Below are positions 1-3,370 of a stretch of 5,776 nt of DNA, piece by piece. This DNA comes from Methanosarcinales archaeon (GTDB lineage Archaea; Nanobdellota; Nanobdellia; Woesearchaeales; CG1-02-33-12), in NCBI GenBank assembly GCA_017610505.1, contig JAFCBX010000084.1:1-5776 (forward strand), read 5' to 3'. Under the pieces are notes generated by a model. It was not told the DNA's origin, ran no database searches, and was given only the letters and a program-made list of their open reading frames with translations. Each line of letters opens with the position of its first letter. Positions within the stretch are counted from its first letter, which is position 1. A program made the position numbers and the translations under genes.

Positions 1-1620
1 TTTATTTTGGCAGGTCTTTTCAACATCATAGGCCCCTAATTCATTGCATGCTATTCCCTCTGGGCAGTCATATGTGTCTTCACAGTCTATCAGGCCGTCA
101 CCATCATCATCTATTTTGTTAAGGCAGTTCTCTTGAATTCCACAAGTGCTCCAGCATTCAAAATTGATATCATCATATTTTCCATCCCCAATGTGAGTTC
201 CCGCTCCTTCTCCTTTTTCACAACATTGGCCCCCATTATTAGAGCAAACACTTGTTTTGCAGCCTAAGCAAGTTCCATCAGCGCATATTGGTGTATCATA
301 AGGGCAATCAGAATCAGTTATGCATTCGGGTTGGCATGAGCTTACATCAATCCATCCTGTCATAATGGGATTTAGTGAATTATCGCTTGGGGTAATTAGA
401 AACATCACATTTTGTTTTAGATAATCCCTGCAATCACTTAACCAAAGGTTATAAGCATATCCAAAGGCTGTTGTATTTTTATCCTTGCAAGTACCATCTG
501 CTACTTGGTTATCGTCATCATCATAAAAAGGGAGTATATAAAAATAGTCCACATCTTTATAATATTCTAAATTTTCCTCTGAGTTCCAGGCAAGTATTAC
601 ATTAGGGCACTCAAGAGTGGTTGTTATGCTTTCTCCTGGTGGGCATTCAAATTCTTTGCATTCCCCGCTTACATAAATTGTTTCAGGAGGGCAGTATGCA
701 CAGCATGTTTGATATCCCTCAAAGTCTGTTCCACCAGTTATCTCTTCACACCATTGACTGCCACTAAAAATAGATATTCCAGTCCAACCTTCTCCTATCC
801 CTCCAGTTTCATCACAATCACTTCGACATGCTGAAAGGCCATTTAATTCAATATCTGCACTAAATGGAAGCCCTGAGGCTTCTTCGCAAGATGTTGCATT
901 TGGGGGCAGGCATCCTTCCCTATCATAATAAACTGTTTGTGGTGGGCAGTATGCGCAGCATTTGCTGGCAGAAGGCTCAACGCAATTAGAGCACCATGCA
1001 GTCTCATTGCATTCTGCTTCTACAGTATACCTAAAATCCGGGCATTCATCTAAACATACAGCAATTCCCCCCTCTTCTGTTAAATTTTGTATAAGTTCCT
1101 GCTCCATCTCATCATTTATATCACCAATCAAGCTAATTATATTTACGCCTTCTACCTCAGTAAGATAGTTAAGGTTTGTAGCAGAAAATGTTTTATTATA
1201 ATAATCTTCTTTATTGGGGTAACCACCACATGACCGGATGCATGGTTCAGAACAGCATTTTTTTTCTCCTGTTAATGGACTTAACCATTTAGTAGGGCAA
1301 ACCTCTCCATCCCCGCAGGTATATCCTTTTATATAATCACATGAATCTGGGCAACAATACCCTCCTCCATCACATTCGAAAAAACCCCAACAGGGGTATT
1401 TACATAATCCCTCTAAATGCCATCCATTGTCACAGCCATCAGAAGGGTTTATACATTCTTGACTACATTCGTGCTCCTCTGAAGGCTCGGGATTTTCAAT
1501 CTCACATTTTCCTTGTATTGGGAAAGGGACAGAATCAGCACTATAAACAACAACCTGAAACAACAAGAAAAAAAGGCAGAACAAAGTAATTATAGTTTGA
1601 ATCTCTTTTTTGTTAATCAT
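1..1620 (-). CDS. Secreted cysteine-rich surface protein, C-terminus cut off by window edge
   Basis: The frame is open from ATG at 1620 to base 1 without a stop, giving 540 visible residues; the 3' end lies beyond the left edge. Residues 1-27 look like a Sec signal peptide: a basic start (MINKKE), a hydrophobic core at about 9-25, and likely cleavage after VYS (27/28). The mature part has about 53 cysteines in 513 residues, many in CC-x-x-C groups (CCPDSC 89-94, CCSEPC 122-127, CCAYC 221-225 and 306-310). Two cysteine-poor stretches, 132-188 and 339-428, may be separate folded domains. An EF-hand/TSP3-like loop (DDDGDG) lies at 504-509. N-glycosylation sequons occur at N142, N205, N241 and N382. 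A weak ribosome-binding site supports the chosen start. I recognise no named family. An extracellular, disulfide-stabilised and probably calcium-binding structural or adhesive protein is inferred. It follows the 382-residue gene on the same strand after 87 bases. Confidence 0.87.
   Translation of the reverse strand, partial: MINKKEIQTIITLFCLFFLLFQVVVYSADSVPFPIQGKCEIENPEPSEEHECSQECINPSDGCDNGWHLEGLCKYPCWGFFECDGGGYCCPDSCDYIKGYTCGDGEVCPTKWLSPLTGEKKCCSEPCIRSCGGYPNKEDYYNKTFSATNLNYLTEVEGVNIISLIGDINDEMEQELIQNLTEEGGIAVCLDECPDFRYTVEAECNETAWCSNCVEPSASKCCAYCPPQTVYYDREGCLPPNATSCEEASGLPFSADIELNGLSACRSDCDETGGIGEGWTGISIFSGSQWCEEITGGTDFEGYQTCCAYCPPETIYVSGECKEFECPPGESITTTLECPNVILAWNSEENLEYYKDVDYFYILPFYDDDDNQVADGTCKDKNTTAFGYAYNLWLSDCRDYLKQNVMFLITPSDNSLNPIMTGWIDVSSCQPECITDSDCPYDTPICADGTCLGCKTSVCSNNGGQCCEKGEGAGTHIGDGKYDDINFECWSTCGIQENCLNKIDDDGDGLIDCEDTYDCPEGIACNELGAYDVEKTCQNK
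658..753 (-). repeat. CCAYCPP module, copy 2
   Basis: Residues 290-321 repeat the pattern W-C ... CCAYCPP-x-T-[VI]-Y ... E-C seen at 910-996, with a few more residues between the first Cys and the core. The CC-x-x-C groups earlier in the protein (residues 89-94 and 122-127) may be more distant relatives of the same unit. Confidence 0.7.
910..996 (-). repeat. CCAYCPP module, copy 1
   Basis: Residues 209-237 of the cysteine-rich protein run from Trp-Cys to a CCAYCPP core, then Q-T-V-Y and a final Glu-Gly-Cys. The same layout recurs at 658-753. The DNA is also close over the core: gggcagtatgc-cagca on the plus strand is shared apart from one base. This indicates an internal duplication. Confidence 0.7.
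1540..1620 (-). other. Sec-type signal peptide of the cysteine-rich protein
   Basis: The first 27 codons give a charged N-region (Lys4, Lys5, Glu6), then a hydrophobic run rich in Ile, Leu, Phe and Val, and a small residue (Ser27) before Ala-Asp. There is no lipobox-like Leu-x-Gly-Cys at the cleavage point; the only Cys here (Cys15) is inside the hydrophobic core. This points to signal peptidase I-type release or a retained N-terminal anchor, and not to lipidation. Confidence 0.75.
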
Positions 1621-1623
1621 AAT

Positions 1624-1631
1624 CTCATCTC
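1624..1631 (-). promoter_or_regulatory. Weak Shine-Dalgarno-like site for the cysteine-rich protein
   Basis: Read on the minus strand, the sequence before the ATG at 1620 is GAGATGAG followed by ATT. GAGATGA differs by one base from GAGGTGA, the stretch complementary to the usual archaeal 16S rRNA 3' end. An ATG inside this motif is out of frame and quickly meets a stop, so it does not compete as a start. Confidence 0.4.
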
Positions 1632-1660
1632 AAAATTAATTTTAAATTAGTCTTTTTTAA

Positions 1661-1694
1661 CCTTTATATTTATTTTTTATTCCACATATATAAA
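1661..1694 (-). promoter_or_regulatory. Candidate archaeal TATA region upstream of the cysteine-rich protein
   Basis: Two TATA-like elements occur on the minus strand: TTTATATATG at 1685-1694 and TAAATATAAAGG at 1661-1672. With an archaeal TATA-to-start distance of about 25 bases, they would give leaders of roughly 40 or 20 nucleotides before the ATG at 1620. The whole spacer is so AT-rich that chance matches are likely. Readthrough from the upstream gene is an alternative, since no clear oligo-T terminator follows that gene. Confidence 0.3.
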
Positions 1695-1707
1695 ATCTTT
1701 TTGTTTT

Positions 1708-2856
1708 TTATGGGGGGGCTTGTTGGCCTATTCCTACATCAATATCCTGCCAATCTTGATAATCCTCATTGTCTTTTTCTTTTACATAAACTGTTAAGTC
1801 AATATATTCATTATCAAAGTCAAATTGTTCTAATTGGTAAGTAGAAGGTGAATAGCTGAATAAAAGTTCATCCTCATCAGGGTCATATGCTTTTGGATTT
1901 ACTTTTAATTTTATCTGCTCTTCATTTATTGTAGGAAATGGTGGGGGCGATGGAAATAAAAAAGGTAAAACCTGGTCAATATAATGCAATGCAGGATACC
2001 TGTTTTCCCTGGCAAACTGAAATGTATATGGCTCTGCATATAACATTGACTTATCATCATTTATTATAATAATATCGTCATGCTTAGGAGGGTTTGCATT
2101 TGTAATTTTTTTAATAGTCATACTATCTTTATTATTACTTGGGTCACTAATATTAAATAATACTCTTACAATATCCTCATTTATGATATCATGAGCAAGA
2201 TTATAAATCTTTTTTAACCTTATCTGATGGTTTGTATAAAAATAATTAATATTTGTTACTTCATTCGTGGCTCTTTTTGTTATTTCTAAAGGGTATGTTA
2301 GGAATACTGTTACATCATTTTCTCCTATCACAACAGAAACATCCATCTCTCCTTCAGTTATATCAAAGCCATGCTCCTTAAAAAGTGTTAAATCAAGATT
2401 CTGCAGGTAGCTTGTTATAAAAGATTCAAGCTGGGATTTGATTGAAGGGCCAGAGTCATCCAATGGGGGCAGGTTTTCATCCCCAAAGTGGCCGGAATTA
2501 ATATTCAATGTGCCTGCTATATAAGGGAATATAGTAGCCGGGCTCGAGATATCCCAAGGATATTCTGGTGGGTAGGGTTGATAAAATGACAAATATTCAG
2601 TCTCCTGCTTGTATATTCCATAAGAAACCTCATGCTCACCATAAAAAATAGTTTTAGCATCATCAGGTGTTAAACCACCCTGGTGATCATAAATATATCC
2701 TATTTCACTTGGTATTTTCTGGGCCCTTACAAGTTCCTGCACAGTCTGTACTTTTTCAGTTGTGCCTTTTAAATAAAAGAATAAAGTAGCCAAAAGAAGA
2801 ATAACCATCCCTATAATTATGTAAACAGTAACCTGAGCCCTCTTTTTTTTATGCAT
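1708..2856 (-). CDS. Membrane-anchored DPANN-type protein with pilin-like N-terminus
   Basis: This is a complete 382-residue protein. The ATG is the only sensible start, because an in-frame TGA lies four codons upstream. The N-terminus is basic (MHKKKR), then A-Q-V-T-V and one hydrophobic helix at about 10-29. This resembles archaeal class III (type IV pilin-like) signal peptides, in which a prepilin peptidase cuts before Gln (here A7/Q8), but the Glu usual at +5 is replaced by Tyr12. The extracellular core at about 137-225 (P-S-I-K-x-Q-L-E-S-F-I, then V-T-V-F-L-T-Y-P-L-E-I, then L-A-H-D-I-I) matches a layout I associate with uncharacterised anchored proteins of Woesearchaeota and Pacearchaeota. 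Residues about 313-376, with AYDPDEDEL, look like a cadherin/Ig-type beta domain. The protein has no cysteine at all, in sharp contrast to both neighbours. The role is unknown; an envelope or appendage component is inferred. Confidence 0.9.
   Translation of the reverse strand: MHKKKRAQVTVYIIIGMVILLLATLFFYLKGTTEKVQTVQELVRAQKIPSEIGYIYDHQGGLTPDDAKTIFYGEHEVSYGIYKQETEYLSFYQPYPPEYPWDISSPATIFPYIAGTLNINSGHFGDENLPPLDDSGPSIKSQLESFITSYLQNLDLTLFKEHGFDITEGEMDVSVVIGENDVTVFLTYPLEITKRATNEVTNINYFYTNHQIRLKKIYNLAHDIINEDIVRVLFNISDPSNNKDSMTIKKITNANPPKHDDIIIINDDKSMLYAEPYTFQFARENRYPALHYIDQVLPFLFPSPPPFPTINEEQIKLKVNPKAYDPDEDELLFSYSPSTYQLEQFDFDNEYIDLTVYVKEKDNEDYQDWQDIDVGIGQQAPP
2770..2838 (-). other. Class III signal-like N-terminal segment and membrane helix
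   Basis: Codons 7-29 encode the A/Q junction and the Ile/Leu-rich helix. The Arg-Ala-Gln-Val-Thr start with a preceding Lys run fits the archaeal prepilin-peptidase pattern at -1 and +1, but the absence of Glu at +5 makes processing uncertain. If it is not cut, the segment would work as a simple N-in, C-out anchor. Confidence 0.55.
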
Positions 2857-2886
2857 TGTTAGTCTTCAGTTATTTAAATAAGGGGG

Positions 2887-2896
2887 TATATTAAAA
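2887..2896 (-). promoter_or_regulatory. Candidate TATA box for the 382-residue gene
   Basis: The minus strand reads TTTTAATATA about 35 bases before the ATG at 2856, which would put transcription start around 8 bases before the ATG. No Shine-Dalgarno-like sequence lies in the ACTGAAGACTAACA stretch just before the start, which agrees with a very short leader. A second AT-rich element, the 12-base palindrome TTATTTAAATAA at 2870-2881, is too close to the ATG to act as a TATA box at normal spacing. Confidence 0.35.
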
Positions 2897-2912
2897 TCTT
2901 TCTATAAAGATT
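2895..2912. repeat. Perfect 7-bp inverted repeat in the intergenic gap
   Basis: On the minus strand AATCTTT, a 4-base ATAG loop and AAAGATT form a perfect hairpin directly upstream of, and slightly overlapping, the candidate TATA box of the 382-residue gene. It could be an operator, part of the transcript end of the large upstream gene, or chance in AT-rich DNA. Confidence 0.5.
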
Positions 2913-2926
2913 AGTTAAGTATTAAG

Positions 2927-2931
2927 AAAAA
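2927..2931 (-). terminator. Oligo-T tract after the large surface-protein gene
   Basis: About 35 bases after the TAA stop at 2966 the minus strand has CCCTTTTTC. Archaeal RNA polymerase often stops at short oligo-T runs without a hairpin, so this is a plausible but weak terminator. It would make the 382-residue gene a separate transcription unit. Confidence 0.3.
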
Positions 2932-2965
2932 GGGAAGTTAATATTCCTGTTTATTGCTTACTGGA

Positions 2966-3370
2966 TTAATGTTTTCTGTATTTTTTAAGTTCAGCAGTTG
3001 CAACTTTTGACAGCTCATCAAAAATATCTTTTGATTTACTGCCTTTTTTAGATTTAACACCCTTTGCCTTTTTATGAGCAGGTTTTGGTTTATGGGTAAT
3101 TTTTGGTTTTTTAGCTGCAGGTTTGCCTATATCAAGCCTTCCGTGAAGCTTCTCTTTTATGTTGCTCTCTGGGTTAGGAGCAAATGTGCTAAATACTTTA
3201 TCATGCTCCTTAAATTTCTCCCTATCCCCCATAATTTTTTCCATAGCCTGTTTTCTTCTAATCTCAATTGACTTAGCCTGGTTTGGACTAAACGAAGTCC
3301 TGATGGGTGATTTAAATTGTGAGGTTACGGGACTGAATGGTTTTTTCTGCTTTGGCTTTGTGGAGTTTTT
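2966..3370 (-). other. Lys-rich cytoplasmic tail with a conserved-looking C-terminal helix
   Basis: Visible residues 803-936 start with a Ser/Pro/Lys-rich stretch, pass through a likely helix (IEIRRKQAMEKIMGDREKF), then a low-complexity KPK/KKAK/SKKGSKSK linker, and end in DIFDELSKVATAELKKY, which reads as an amphipathic helix. Its length (134 residues) is long for a simple stop-transfer tail, so it may bind something inside the cell. No known domain is recognised. Confidence 0.6.

Noticed and set aside
962..1589. Plus-strand open frames at 962-1168 and 1341-1589
   Set aside because: They lie opposite the cysteine-rich gene, whose signal peptide, repeats and uninterrupted frame make it the real coding strand.
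1632..1643. Palindrome AAAATTAATTTT upstream of the cysteine-rich gene as an operator
   Set aside because: It lies in almost pure A/T sequence where such palindromes are expected by chance, and nothing else supports it.
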